Below are positions 36,601 to 44,104 of a stretch of DNA of 64,000 bases, piece after piece. Below the pieces are notes generated by a model. The model did not search any database. It was not told the DNA's origin and was given only the letters and a program-made list of their open reading frames with translations. This stretch comes from Turritopsis dohrnii. Lineage: Eukaryota > Cnidaria > Hydrozoa > Anthoathecata > Oceaniidae. A program made the translations under genes and the position numbers. The first letter of the stretch is position 1, and each line of letters starts with the position of its first letter. The stretch spans positions 930,001-994,000 of the forward strand of contig BQMF02000002.1 in NCBI GenBank assembly GCA_027922465.2, given 5' to 3'.

Positions 36601-39600
36601 TCATAAAACACGATGAAGATCACTTGGAATACCCCAAAGTAATTGAACACATCAAGAAGATTACAGGAGATTTGAAGCGTACGTCGATCACATGCCGTAT
36701 AATTCCTGAAGAAGTTCAAAACGAATTCAAAGTGGTGATGTCATCTGTTTATAGTTATTTGGGTCAAGTTGAGAAAGATTCCTTGCAGGATGATTTTAAA
36801 GATATTGGCTTGATATTAGTTGATGAGGATACAAAACTTGACATCCCATCAAAGTCAGTTCTGACCGGTGAAGACGTTTTACCACCTTACCTAAATCCAG
36901 TTTCTGTCGTTCACGGACACGTCTTTGAAACATTCAAAAAATTGGGCTGTTCTGGTAAACCTACTACAGTCCATTACCTCAAAGTTATCGAAGAGCTTCA
37001 TCAAGTACCGTCGCTTTCAACCAATCAGATTAAAGCGTTAAAGACCGCTGTCGTGTTTTTAGCTAGAACATTGAAAACATGTGACGTGGAAAGTTTGCAA
37101 TCCTCCCAGTTGTTCCTGCCAACTGTACCCTTGCAATGCGGCGATGACGTCAGTATCATAGAATCCAATGAAGCTATTTACATGGATGATTTTCATTTGA
37201 AAATGCGGCTGAAGAAATTTAATGAAAAGGTTTTACTCGCAAGTTACGATGAGCTCCTTGACGAAAAAAATGAAACCAACTCGATTTTGATCAAGTATCT
37301 ACCGGAGGGAATGAAACCGAAAGTACTTAGCAAAATCATGTCGGAAGAGCTTGATGTTAGTTGTCAGGAAGTGTCGGAAGTCGCGGATGGTCATATCGGC
37401 AAAGAAATCAAATCCAGATTCAGATCTGTCGAATTTTTGAAAGCCATCGCTAGACTGGTCAAACATGACCAGAATATTGCAGAAAGCACGGACGGTGTTG
37501 AAGACTTGGTGCGTGAAATTGCCAAAGCCCTACAGTCGGTTCAGGTGAAGGTATTTGAGAACGTCAAGACAAATTTCGTCTACCATGGTGAGGTTATAGA
37601 AGGGAGCATGGTGAACAAGCAACTTTTTCTCAAACTTTCCGACGAGAGTAAGGATCTCAAGATCTGTTTCTCGAACAGCATACAAACCAGTTCTGATGTG
37701 TTCTCCACCATTGCAACCAATCTGTTGAATGCCTTTAAACATCCACTTCGGTCGACAGACACCATCCTTATAGTACCCATTCTTCTGGAAATACCCATCG
37801 CGGAAATTCATCCTTTCTTGGACGGAAAAGGTGTATTTAAAGACGCATCAGAATACAGTTTCATGGATTTTGATACGGACCCAACGCCAGGCGATTTGGT
37901 TCCACTTGAATTGCATTCGTTATTGAGCAACGATTTCGAAGATCTTTCCAAAGGAGACTATGTTGCCATGGAAATTAATGTGGACGACGAATATGGCTTT
38001 GTTTACGTCGTCGTACGTGAAGTTGGCGACAATCCGGACAAATTCCGACGGATGTATCAGGTGCAAGTGAGCGAAGAAGCGAACGACTTGAAAGATGTAG
38101 AGAGTTACAGATTGTTTTCTTTCAGAAGGTTGATGCAACAGACGGATGTTGACGTGGTTGATGGCGACACGCCGATGGTGATTGACGACGTGACGGATAA
38201 TCGTTCGTATGAGGAGATTGTTAAAGAGATTAGGGAGGTATTGGCGAATGCATCGGATGCTAACCGAATCACGCTTATGAGGAGATTGTATTTAAGATGG
38301 CATCCTGATAAAAATCCAGACCATACGTTACCATTGGTTGCAAAAGTGTTTGACTTTATCAAGAAGGAGTTGGAACGGCTTGGTGGAATCGATGAAACCA
38401 CATTTCAGCGTTACGATGAACGAGCAAGTCGCGAATCAAAGGCTTGCAAAACGTATTTTGATGAATGTAATTCCGGCCCGATCCAGAAGTTTAAATCCAG
38501 AATTCCACCAAGGCGTTGGACAGAAAACCCCCAGCCAGTAGAAGCGAAGAGATGGTTCAAGCAAGCTAAGTTTGATTTGGAGGCATGTATGAATCAGGGG
38601 GAGTTTCACGAGTGGACATGTTTTTTGGCTCACCAGGTATGTTGATCAGTTTATTTTTCTATGCATGTGCTTGTTGATAATAAACGCCATCCTTTCTAAA
38701 ACGCCCCATTGAATAAACGTCTGTCTTTGCAAGAGAGGTTATCTAACCCTGCTGCAATAATAGGAGGCTAGAGAAGCATTTACAGGAAATTGCTAACGTT
38801 TTAATCACTTTCTATATTTTCTTTCAATATTTTTCATACCGCGGTCTGCCCTTTTCTTAAGTCATGACAGGGTTCTCACGAATCCGATTGCCGTCAATGT
38901 AGATTTTTAGATTAAAACTACTGTCAATAACGTGTTAATACCGAATACTGAACAAACGTTGGGTGATAAATTCGCCATATTCAAATATATGATAAAAATG
39001 TTTTATTAATTAATTCAGGCTTTCAGGTTCCCTGTTCACACGTATCTGATATGAAAATTATTCGATAGCACTCGTTGTTTTGTCGATTATGGCATGATAT
39101 TAATTCAAAGTTCCCACGCCTCCTCAAAAAGCCTCAAAAACATTGTGACATTGTGTCTTTTTAATTGAAAACTGAAATATCTTACTGAAATAACTATTTA
39201 TGATGATTTAATGAATGTCTGTATATAGTATATAATGTGTGTACAGTAAGGAGTCGAAACGCAAATAATTTTCATTTGTCACCAAAACCCACCTCCTGTG
39301 CTTCTCTCAGCTCAACTGATCGATTGGTGTTTTTTTCCTTCAGTAACTTTCTCAGTGTAGTTTCTGAGTATGGTACAATGTCCTCTTTTTTTCTTCTTCG
39401 ATGTATTAATCCAACAAGAAGTATTCCACCACCAACGCTTGCAATCAAACCCAAAGGAACCACATACCACAAGTATTGGTAATCGCTTGCGCATCTTGGT
39501 ACGTTGCAATACTCCCACGCGCCTTCGTTGTCTATATAACACCACGGTTTTACGCCATAACTCTGAGGATTTCGACAATAGTTCTTTTCCAGTGTTGGGT

Positions 39601-41868
39601 ATAGTTGAGAATAATTGGTATTCTGCCATTTCACACATTTGGTTCCTCTTTTTCCCACAGCCATTCTTCCATTGTAGTTTTTTCCATCTCCATGGTAACA
39701 GGCTGTGTCGGGATTTGAAACATTGGTCGGTTTATTCAGTTGGCACTCAAAGATAGCGGAATGGTTTGCTTTCAAAAGGTCTTTGCAATTTTCTCTTCCT
39801 TTCTTTAACGTACCAAATGGACACAGGTGTCTGTACTTAACAAGGTCCTCCTGGAATGACGTCACGCTTTGGCAGACTCCAACTCTACTTTGTGAACAAT
39901 ACTCGAAGCATGGTAGCGAGATGATAATACGATTTTTTTGCGTGCGCAAGCACAATGGATGATAGATAAGACAAAGGTAACGCTTTACGGAATTGAGGCA
40001 TTTTACAATTTCTTGTATTGTGGGGAGTGATAACGAATCGGCGATTTGTTTTATAGCACTAGCGTTTTTGCAACCGTTAGCCTTTAGTAGTGGTAGCAAA
40101 TCCTGCAATGAGAACTCTCTCTTTCTCCAGGTGGAAACTCTTCCAATAAAATCCGCTATTTTGTATATATCATGCAGTTTTTTGTTGGAATGCACAGGAT
40201 CTGTTCTGCTAGTATCGATTTCCAAATCCCTCATTTCTTCTATACAAAATCCATTTGGTAGTACGCTCTCATATTTTTGACATTCAATTCTTTCGCTATT
40301 TAAGATAAACCTTCCTCCATGAAACCATTCACTGATGAAAAGAGCGTATCTGCAAAAAAAATATACAATCGTGAAGAATGCTCTCAGTTAAGAATTTATT
40401 TCATTTTCAAAGTTACAGAAGTAACAAGTAAAATTTTAAAAATATCTTTTTTGACCTATTCATGCAACAACCATGGTTGGAAAATATCCTCTGATTCATC
40501 CTTGTAACAGACTGCAGTCTGCAATCGAGGACACACAAACGCAGATAAAAAATCAGCTGTTCTTGCTCTGACCATTTTAGTTTTTAAGGTTCATATATGA
40601 TGCGAATAACCTTCAACTAAAAACTGTCACAACTCACTGTTCATAGGAAACGCATTTAATCGTCCAATAAGTAACTTGATAGTTTTTTTCGAGTGAATTC
40701 CCGGTGTGCAAAGTCATTGAAAAATCAATGCTTAGGAGTGCATTATTATAGAAATATACACACTATCTCTATAAAAATGTTCTTCATCGCAGTCACTTTT
40801 TTGATGATGCTGACATCTAGTGGAATTTTTAAGTGACATTCTAGGTTTTATATTTTTTTCTAGTCCTTTCTTTGTTATGCCATCCTAGATCTCTATAGGC
40901 CACAACGCGTTTAAAGAATCTCCTCCACTCTGACAATACATAGAATCATTGGTAATTATGAACATTTCCAAGCACGTTTTTAACAAAATACGAAAAAATT
41001 GACAAACTATGAACTGGAGCGATTTAGTGACGCTCTGTATTTATAAGCTTGGCGGGGTTGGAAAGTTTGGTCTCGTATTGAAAATAACAGAAAGAAGCCA
41101 CGATAACAATTCTTACACGAGTTTGATTATCATGACTTGTTTTTCTTGTGGTTCGTTACTTGTAGCCAATTCTGTTTTTTTTGTCATAATTACCTTCGTG
41201 AAGGTCAGTTCTTCTCCGAAGCCCCAAATCAAACACAGCTTAATTGTTTCAATGACTCAAAGAATTCTACCTACCGTTGTTTACTTTCAGCAAAGATATG
41301 TAAAAAAAGAAAGATAAACAACTCGTTTGAATTTTTTCATCTTACTATCTTTCTTTTTTTGTTGTTGTTTTTGTTGTTTTTGTTGTTGTTTTTTTTTTTT
41401 TGCACTACATTTAAAAGTACATTTTTTCATCGAAGTCTCGTCGGCCTATTCTGTTTTATATATAACTCAATGTAAACTAAAGTCGCAGGAAAACCAGTCC
41501 GAAATCCAAAATCTTGGCTTTCATTTCGTGAGAAAATGGTTTTTCATCAGTGATGTGTAAGATGATTCATTTCTCAACTTTTTCTATAGGCTGCAGAGAA
41601 GGCGTTGAAGGCAGCAAAATATTTGAAGCATTACGAGAAAAGTCACATCCATAATCTTGTTCGAATATCTTTCGGCCTACCGTCAACTTTGACAACAGCA
41701 GCCGGAGAAATGGAAACTCTAGTTAGATCATCAGCTCATTTGCGATATCCAAATTGTTGGCAGTCTCCCGGTATACCACACAGCGAGTACAACCAGTTCA
41801 GCGCTAGTCGAGCTAAACAATTAGCGGAGGAGATCGTGAACACGGTGGAGAACATGATGACGTCATAA
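9047..41868 (+). CDS. SACS: Sacsin: SIRPT x3 / DnaJ / HEPN giant chaperone-like protein
   Basis: Coding exons by my splice model are 9047-9190, 9354-9464, 26297-26444, 26530-28065, 28270-38636 and 41590-41868. All junctions are GT-AG with matching phases (0,0,1,1,0), giving 4,194 residues. Domains in order: SIRPT repeat 1 with a GHKL (Hsp90-like) ATP site (ELIQNAEDANA about 49-59, GRFGLGFKSVFHLTD 121-135); repeat 2 (ELIQNADDAKA about 1358-1368); repeat 3 (EILQNADDAGA about 2345-2355); J domain with HPD at 3991-3993; HEPN domain from about 4074 to the end. Human sacsin (4,579 residues) has the same order plus an N-terminal ubiquitin-like domain, which is absent here. Sacsin links Hsp70 and the cytoskeleton/mitochondria in the cytoplasm. 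An AATAAA follows at 42221. A paralogue rather than the strict orthologue is possible. Confidence 0.9.
9354..9464 (+). CDS. SACS: Sacsin coding exon 2 (ATP-binding N-box of repeat 1)
   Basis: Thirty-seven codons in phase 0 at both ends, flanked by TTTTTAG and CAG|GTGACT. The exon encodes ELIQNAEDANA, the Asn-containing motif that coordinates Mg-ATP in GHKL ATPases. The following intron (9465-26296) is 16.8 kb, many times longer than the other introns of this gene, because of transposon insertions. Confidence 0.85.
9465..10955. other. Start of sacsin intron 2, no genes recognised
   Basis: AT-rich intronic sequence. The only structure seen is a near-perfect palindrome at 10826-10858 and some GC-richer sequence around 10,660-10,870 that may be a repeat fragment. 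Short ORFs here have no recognisable content. Confidence 0.5.
10826..10858. repeat. Near-perfect 16-bp-arm palindrome
   Basis: ATTTCAAACCTACTTC is followed by one A and then its exact reverse complement. The one-base loop makes this a hairpin-prone site. It lies inside moderately repetitive intronic sequence. Confidence 0.8.
10960..12497 (+). mobile_element. LINE copy A, 5' part (5' UTR and endonuclease), interrupted
   Basis: A plus-strand CR1/Jockey-like LINE. The 5' UTR-like region starts near 10,960 (approximate). The endonuclease domain is read from about 11,710 with SPDILAICETN, then in the open frame 11890-12497 with FLYRSPSSQ, GDFNVHH and GNSDHG. A TGA around 11,865 and other lesions break the frame. 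The element stops at 12497, where a Gypsy LTR begins; a short RT segment resumes at 17988. It is closely related to copy B at 18.1-21.1 kb. Confidence 0.75.
12498..12614 (-). repeat. Gypsy 3' LTR
   Basis: 117 bases, TGAAGGGA to TCCCTTCA, matching 17871-17987. For the minus-strand element this is the 3' LTR. It is preceded (on the element strand) by a 30-base G run in the polypurine-tract position and is flanked by the CTTAC duplication. Confidence 0.92.
12615..12644. repeat. 30-base poly-C (poly-G on element strand), polypurine-tract position
   Basis: Thirty consecutive C on the plus strand lie directly against the inner edge of the Gypsy 3' LTR. On the element's coding strand this is a G homopolymer where the polypurine tract that primes plus-strand DNA synthesis should be. 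It may form G-quadruplexes. Confidence 0.85.
12671..15280 (-). pseudogene. Gypsy pol fragment: RT C-terminal part, RNase H, integrase
   Basis: An 869-codon open frame. It enters RT just before the VDDM catalytic motif (about 15,176-15,187), and continues through RNase H (TDHKPLTKLL, SDAASRHP) and an integrase with an HHCC zinc finger and the DDE triad (Asp in VADFFD, Asp in SSDGGPEF, Glu in NGRAEVAVK). The tail is Pro/Ser-rich and lacks a chromodomain that I can see. The RT portion upstream lies in another frame (15180-15860), so pol is split by a frameshift around 15,200. Confidence 0.85.
15180..15860 (-). pseudogene. Gypsy pol fragment: N-terminal RT
   Basis: Contains the fingers/palm start of reverse transcriptase: VIERVPENEEVTWCHRMVV, RRTVDASRMNKY and TPFGLFRYTRALQGF. 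It runs out of frame near 15,200, where the overlapping downstream frame continues RT. Its upstream end is the junction with the small DNA element at 15861. Confidence 0.8.
15861..16257. mobile_element. 397-bp MITE (hAT5-like) inserted in Gypsy pol
   Basis: Terminal inverted repeats of 17 bases begin CAGGCCTCGAAATTTCA on both ends. A 5-bp target-site duplication, GGGTG, lies at 15856-15860 and 16258-16262. Ignoring the element and one duplication copy, the Gypsy frame reads continuously across the site, which independently confirms the ends. Three palindromic AACGATCGTT cores lie inside (about 15927, 15984, 16227). The ends and 5-bp duplication resemble hAT5-type families; the class is inferred. 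Confidence 0.85.
16258..16526 (-). pseudogene. Gypsy protease-to-RT linker fragment
   Basis: An open frame following the protease in a different phase from gag. It contains SKSMIYISRDVRGVYLS and the TMLNLDMLPKSFP region typical of the protease/RT junction in this kind of Gypsy element. It is broken from gag-protease by a frameshift near 16,525 and from RT by the MITE. Confidence 0.7.
16523..17803 (-). CDS. Gypsy gag-protease ORF
   Basis: A 426-codon ORF with ATG at 17801-17803, 67 bases inside the 5' LTR. The N-terminal part is a gag-like helical region. A Cys/His cluster (CPDCGSVFHL... CATCW, about residues 275-305) replaces a standard CCHC knuckle. The end has the aspartic-protease motif YALADSGAQSDVW. 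The frame terminates shortly after the protease motif, where the next frame takes over; either a programmed shift or a mutation. Confidence 0.8.
   Translation of the reverse strand: MTILECPIETCEYATPDIDMAGAVAILNIHGSIHQNAQGQMVPTVRVPRLERPKIKMNATSEEWNACSRRWDTYRIGSGITDTSAAAQLLECTTEELGNITLRAYPTFTTSTREEATRILKSLAVVPVALGVIRAELSSMIQGADEQFRTFAARVQGKAETCEFKTTFRTQCTGCATVLNGETYYTDERIRDVLLNGVADIDIRREALSSQNIHDKPINEIIAFVETREIARNASPSIGVSSVSEYCRFRGKPATRSSSPSAVDKAKTAPCPDCGSVFHLYTRKSRGWNKKPHERCATCWRRRNEKKSDQAENNTISTAGDSDPFGQICAMSQPKIQPSRPNVQHQQKGPSRKSQPNHITLNHHIFSKGEWRKARLRNHPSTRLKITNDSRPSYPVTVYALADSGAQSDVWLLDEFLPSLLIRNIQ
17871..17987 (-). repeat. Gypsy 5' LTR
   Basis: 117 bases matching 12498-12614; the 5' LTR of the minus-strand element. 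The sequence just inside it on the element strand, TGAACATAATC, is the expected primer-binding position and repeats a segment that also lies within the LTR; the tRNA primer was not identified. Confidence 0.92.
17988..18136 (+). mobile_element. LINE copy A, RT fragment after the Gypsy insertion
   Basis: Reads SSKATSPDGIPVILFQKCAPEL, the start of the LINE reverse transcriptase, homologous to copy B at 19,500. About 150 codons present in copy B between the endonuclease end and this point are missing, so copy A carries a deletion whose edges coincide with the Gypsy insertion site. It stops at about 18136 in a TTTAATTTAATTT stretch where copy B begins. Confidence 0.75.
18329..19298 (+). pseudogene. 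LINE copy B endonuclease region, frameshifted
   Basis: Two overlapping frames (18329-18793 and on to 19298) together show SPDILAICETNLN, FVYRSPSSQ, GDFNIHH and APLGNSDHSVV. The frame changes at about 18,785, where a block present in copy A (QIIDFPTRFPD to TSNPDICK) is missing. These are endonuclease motifs of a Jockey/CR1-type LINE. Confidence 0.75.
19295..20975 (+). pseudogene. LINE copy B reverse transcriptase, two disabling lesions
   Basis: The upstream frame (to 19780) has SSKATGPDEIPV and CYRPISLLSIISKVFE. The downstream frame (19944-20975) has INSGVPQGSVLGPTLFL and the catalytic YADDTTLY, then the C-terminal SHRRNVASLSLFYKY and ARLWNSLP motifs. Between them DISKAFDKVWHRG is readable but preceded by a TGA and a frame change. 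Confidence 0.82.
21067..23376. other. Sacsin intron 2, unrecognised sequence
   Basis: About 2.3 kb of AT-rich intron. It contains a short (ATTT)n microsatellite at about 22848-22874. Short ORFs such as 22512-22697 carry a few Cys but no recognisable domain. Probably decayed repeat sequence. Confidence 0.4.
23377..23688 (-). pseudogene. DIRS/Ngaro-like reverse transcriptase fragment
   Basis: The minus-strand frame reads LYVNTDLKDSYFTIPLNEELVQ followed by NRYEFICLCFGLG. These correspond to the DLKDAYFTIP and Y-x-F-x-CLPFGL motifs characteristic of DIRS-type tyrosine-recombinase retrotransposon RTs. The fragment lacks the catalytic YxDD and any recombinase. More decayed sequence of the same element may extend to about 23,909. 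Confidence 0.65.
24230..25350 (+). pseudogene. Decayed CR1/L2-like LINE fragment (copy C)
   Basis: Frames shift repeatedly, but AKVIPVFKSKG, YGFRSKQSTVHALINL, IDF-KAFDIVDHDILL and GVPK-GALLF are readable in order between 24,285 and 24,760. Near 24,975-25,150 SQMSRLIPWVTLRYQS and HFTGKNLSPLNFF match the C-terminal region of such elements. It is riddled with stops and clearly old. Confidence 0.7.
25351..26296. other. End of sacsin intron 2, nothing recognised
   Basis: AT-rich sequence with no ORF of note on either strand, ending in the acceptor TTATTTTAG before exon 3. Confidence 0.5.
26297..26444 (+). CDS. SACS: Sacsin coding exon 3 (G-boxes of repeat 1)
   Basis: The exon starts GGACCATCATTG after TTTTAG and ends CTAACAG|GTTTC with one base of a split codon. 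It encodes the GPSLYCYNNAFF segment and the glycine-rich ATP lid motif GRFGLGFKSVFHLT. Together with exon 2 it completes the first Hsp90-like nucleotide pocket. Confidence 0.88.
26530..28065 (+). CDS. SACS: Sacsin coding exon 4 (rest of repeat 1)
   Basis: Entered at TATTAG|ATCTGCC and left at AAAG|GTAAGT. It carries the D of HLTD and the C-terminal part of SIRPT repeat 1, including GTLFRFPLR (a motif that recurs in each repeat) and the LPLPLREKCMTGLPVNVNG segment. No stops over 512 codons. A 204-base intron follows. Confidence 0.9.
28270..38636 (+). CDS. SACS: Sacsin giant coding exon 5 (10,367 bases)
   Basis: A single uninterrupted exon encoding the region between repeats 1 and 2, repeat 2 (about 30,330-33,300), repeat 3 (about 33,290 onward), a long tail, the J domain (HPD codons at 38301-38309) and the first helices of the HEPN domain. 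It ends CACCAG|GTATGT. Human SACS is also known for one giant exon carrying most of the protein, so this organisation looks ancestral. There are no frameshifts or stops, which is strong evidence of purifying selection. Confidence 0.95.
38637..39271. other. Sacsin intron 5, 5' part
   Basis: AT-rich intron sequence between the giant exon and the end of the antisense receptor gene. It would hold the 3' UTR of the antisense gene. No kinase-like exon is seen here on the minus strand. Confidence 0.5.
39272..40349 (-). CDS. Frizzled-CRD / kringle single-pass membrane protein, 3' exon (ROR-like ectodomain, no kinase)
   Basis: One minus-strand exon of 1,078 bases, entered after TTTTTTTTGCAG (acceptor at 40350-40351) and ending at a stop at 39272. 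It encodes 358 residues. The first part is a Cys-rich domain with the Frizzled pattern: KCL, YLC, YHPLC, SLPCFEYC, GVCQSV, HLC. A kringle follows with all six Cys (CYHGDG, TKCVKW, NYCRNP, KPWCY, EYC, PRC). A transmembrane helix (YLWYVVPLGLIASVGGGILL) and a basic cytoplasmic tail of about 45 residues complete it. CRD plus kringle is the ROR/MuSK order, but no kinase follows. The signal peptide must lie in an upstream exon not confidently found. It sits wholly inside sacsin intron 5 on the opposite strand. A cryptic donor (GAG|GTGGGT at about 39,288) could splice elsewhere, but no partner exon is visible. Confidence 0.8.
40350..41589. other. Sacsin intron 5, 3' part / upstream of the antisense receptor exon
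   Basis: It contains a copy of a dispersed repeat (about 40731-40822) and a T-rich GTTGTT tract at 41340-41402. On the minus strand a short frame beginning MVRARTADFLSAFVC (about 40577 leftwards) could be an upstream exon of the receptor gene, with a possible phase-compatible donor, but this is weak. Confidence 0.35.
40731..40822. repeat. Dispersed repeat, copy 1
   Basis: TATAGAAATATACACAC...ATAAAAATGTTCTTCATCGCAGTCACTTTTT resembles 49,760-49,850 and 43,135-43,215. This is a family of moderately conserved inverted-repeat sequence of unknown class. Confidence 0.5.
41590..41868 (+). CDS. SACS: Sacsin last coding exon (C-terminal HEPN half)
   Basis: It starts in phase 0 after TTCTATAG and encodes 92 residues plus TAA. 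AAEKALKAAKYL joins FLAHQ from the previous exon to rebuild the typical HEPN helix. Downstream are the RISFGLPSTL and LRYPNCW segments also typical of sacsin HEPN domains, which bind nucleotides and dimerise. The 2,953-base intron before it holds an antisense gene. Confidence 0.9.
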   Translation, partial: AAEKALKAAKYLKHYEKSHIHNLVRISFGLPSTLTTAAGEMETLVRSSAHLRYPNCWQSPGIPHSEYNQFSASRAKQLAEEIVNTVENMMTS

Positions 41869-42220
41869 ATGCTTTCAGGTACAAAAGAAAGGATGTCAAG
41901 CAAAGTTATGTGTTTTGCGCAGGGGAATCTGCCTGGTGTGAAATGGCTTTTAGAATAAGTTGTTCTTTTCTTTTTTTATTTCAGAAGGGCCTTATTCCAC
42001 TTTGGAAAAGTTGAGTCGCCTTTTGTTCGATGGAATTCCGATCGAGTGTGATTTTATGTCATACCAAAATTGCGTGAAACGTAGAAGTGTAAATAGGCCT
42101 TTAGATGGATCTCAAGATTTTTTTAATTATTTTTGCTAGATTCATTTCGTTAAGTCTTGGAGAAACGAGATCACTTTTTCAGGCGAACAAATTTTGATGA
42201 AACATTTTTCAGACGACAGT

Positions 42221-42226
42221 AATAAA
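42221..42226 (+). promoter_or_regulatory. SACS: Possible sacsin polyadenylation signal
   Basis: AATAAA lies 353 bases after the sacsin stop codon. It is the first such hexamer seen downstream; the real 3' end is not known from sequence alone. Confidence 0.4.
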
Positions 42227-42523
42227 CAAAATTGTTACCGAAGCCTCAAAATATTCTCTCGTGTCTCCAAAGACTTTCTCAGTTCAGTTCAGGATCGAGT
42301 TTGTCGAGAAATGGAAATATTTCCTTGGTAAGCCGAAAATAATCTGTGAATAATGTATGAAAGTCTCAATGCTAATGTTTCAGCTGAGTAGATTTAAAAA
42401 GATTTCAAATTTGGAAGACTCGGCTTACACCAGGAAATTATATTATCTTATGTTTAATCGTTTTTTCTTAACGCCATTGTTCCCACAGGGCAAATTTGTT
42501 GACAATTACTGCGGAAGAATATA

Positions 42524-43132
42524 CAGTGTGTATCAAAATGTCTTATCCACCAACTTTCAAGGCGTATATCTCATTATATGTCTGATAAAATATTGTGAAT
42601 TTTATATCACAAGAAGGAGCTTTTCATGCTCTATCCAATAATATAAAATGTTTGCCAAAATATTTGTTCTTCCAAAAGATATTGAAAAAAAACCCAACGA
42701 TTTGGTTCAATTCTTAAAAGTCAATCAACTCTTTTTCAATGAAGGCCATTTGTAAACACAATAAAAAAATTAAAAAGCATCACACAGTAAAAAATTTTTA
42801 TTTGAAATTTTTAAGATTAGTTGTTATGGGAAATTAATACGCAAAGCTATACTTAAAAGTTTCTAAAGGTTCATCGGCACAACAAAAGAAAATTACACCA
42901 TTAAAAAGTCATTAGCATGTCAGTTAATTGACTTTTAAGAATTTAATGAGCCAAATCGTTGAGTTTTTCTTCAATATCTTTTCGAAGAACAAATATTTTG
43001 GCAAACATTTTATATTATTGGATAGAGCATGAAAAGCTCTTTCTTGTGATATAAAATTCACAATATTTTATCAGACATGTAATGAAATATACGCCTTGAA
43101 AGTTGGTGGATAAGACATTTTGATAGACACTG
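42524..43132. mobile_element. 609-bp Tc1/mariner-like MITE with long inverted repeats
   Basis: The ends read CAGTGTGTATCAAAATG (left) and, reversed, CAGTGTCTATCAAAATG (right). TA dinucleotides flank both ends (42522-42523, 43133-43134). Inverted arms of roughly 220 bases share long blocks such as TTATCCACCAACTTTCAAGG and ATGCTCTATCCAATAATATA. No transposase is encoded. TA target sites and this end structure point to the Tc1/mariner group. It is inserted in a dispersed repeat whose halves flank it. Confidence 0.8.
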
Positions 43133-43134
43133 TA

Positions 43135-43215
43135 TTTCTATAGAAGTATACACACTGTTTTTCAAAGAAAGTCTTCTTCCTCGTAGTAACTATTTGACGG
43201 TTTTGCCTACTTGGT
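43135..43215. repeat. Dispersed repeat, copy 2 (right flank of the MITE)
   Basis: TTTCTATAGAAGTATACACACTG...TTTGACGGTTTTGCCTACT resembles 49,762-49,850. The left flank of the MITE (about 42,480-42,523, TCCCACAGGGCAAATTTGTT) resembles the reverse complement of the same repeat. Confidence 0.5.
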
Positions 43216-44104
43216 TGGGTTATTAGCGTTCAAATGAATCGATGAATGAATAGACCTCAAATCACAACATCCGAGTATAGAATTTCATGAGATATTGATC
43301 CAAGGTCCCGATACTATTCAAAAATAGTCTAATATTCTTGTTGAAAATGAGGCAATGGATGTTGTGACGTAATTTATGAAAAGGGCTGTCTTGCTTTGTT
43401 TTGTTTACATAAACGTTCCCAAACGTCGAACCATAGCTTAAAACTGACTGGTTTTTTATTTTTGTTGCATTTATGTTCACGTGTTTTAGTTATGTAATAT
43501 AGCAACTTTTATTCTTTGTAAATGGACTTTCGTAAATTCGAAGTAAACGGAACGTTCGTTTTTGTTTTTTTTCGACCCCTTCGATTTTCGATTTACTGTA
43601 CTGTATTTAAGAATAGCCTCTAACCTCTAAACACGTGTTCGGTTTTTATGAAATATCTCAGATACTTTCATTTTTTTCCCTGTAAGACTGTACACTTTCT
43701 GAAAGCTAAATAAATTCTCTATCGACATTAATTTAAATTTAAAAAAACCTCCAAACAAGACATAAATTATCGAACGAATTTGACTTTCTCCGCACTATTC
43801 GAGCTCCAACTCCTCTCAGCTTCACCGTTTCTTGTGAAAGTTTATATCTACGTGATACCCATCATATCGCTAACAAAACGTTCCATCGCTTTTTCTTTAA
43901 AATAGCCATCGTTTAATCATTGTTAACATCCTTACGCCGTATTTACACGTATTTATTTACACGTATTTACCCATTGGTTCGAACAAACGTTCCGTCGATG
44001 CCGATAGATGGTTAGAGGACTTGGAACTCCACGATTTGAGATCAAACGTGTTTATGTAACATCTGAATAGAAATGACGTATGATCTTTCAAATATGCACA
44101 CTTA
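43216..44104. other. Intergenic, nothing recognised
   Basis: AT-rich sequence with only short ORFs. A minus-strand 72-codon frame (43262-43480) has no recognisable motif. Confidence 0.45.

Noticed and set aside
38639..39271. Possible kinase exon downstream of the receptor exon
   Set aside because: No kinase motif (glycine loop, HRD, DFG) is readable on the minus strand, and the space is only about 630 bases before the sacsin giant exon.
40500..40580. Minus-strand MVRARTADFLSAFVC frame as the 5' exon of the receptor gene
   Set aside because: A phase-compatible donor can be drawn but is weak, and no convincing signal peptide results; mentioned only as a possibility.
41340..41475. Phe/Leu/Cys-rich ORFs as membrane protein
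   Set aside because: Translation of a T-rich low-complexity tract in a sacsin intron.
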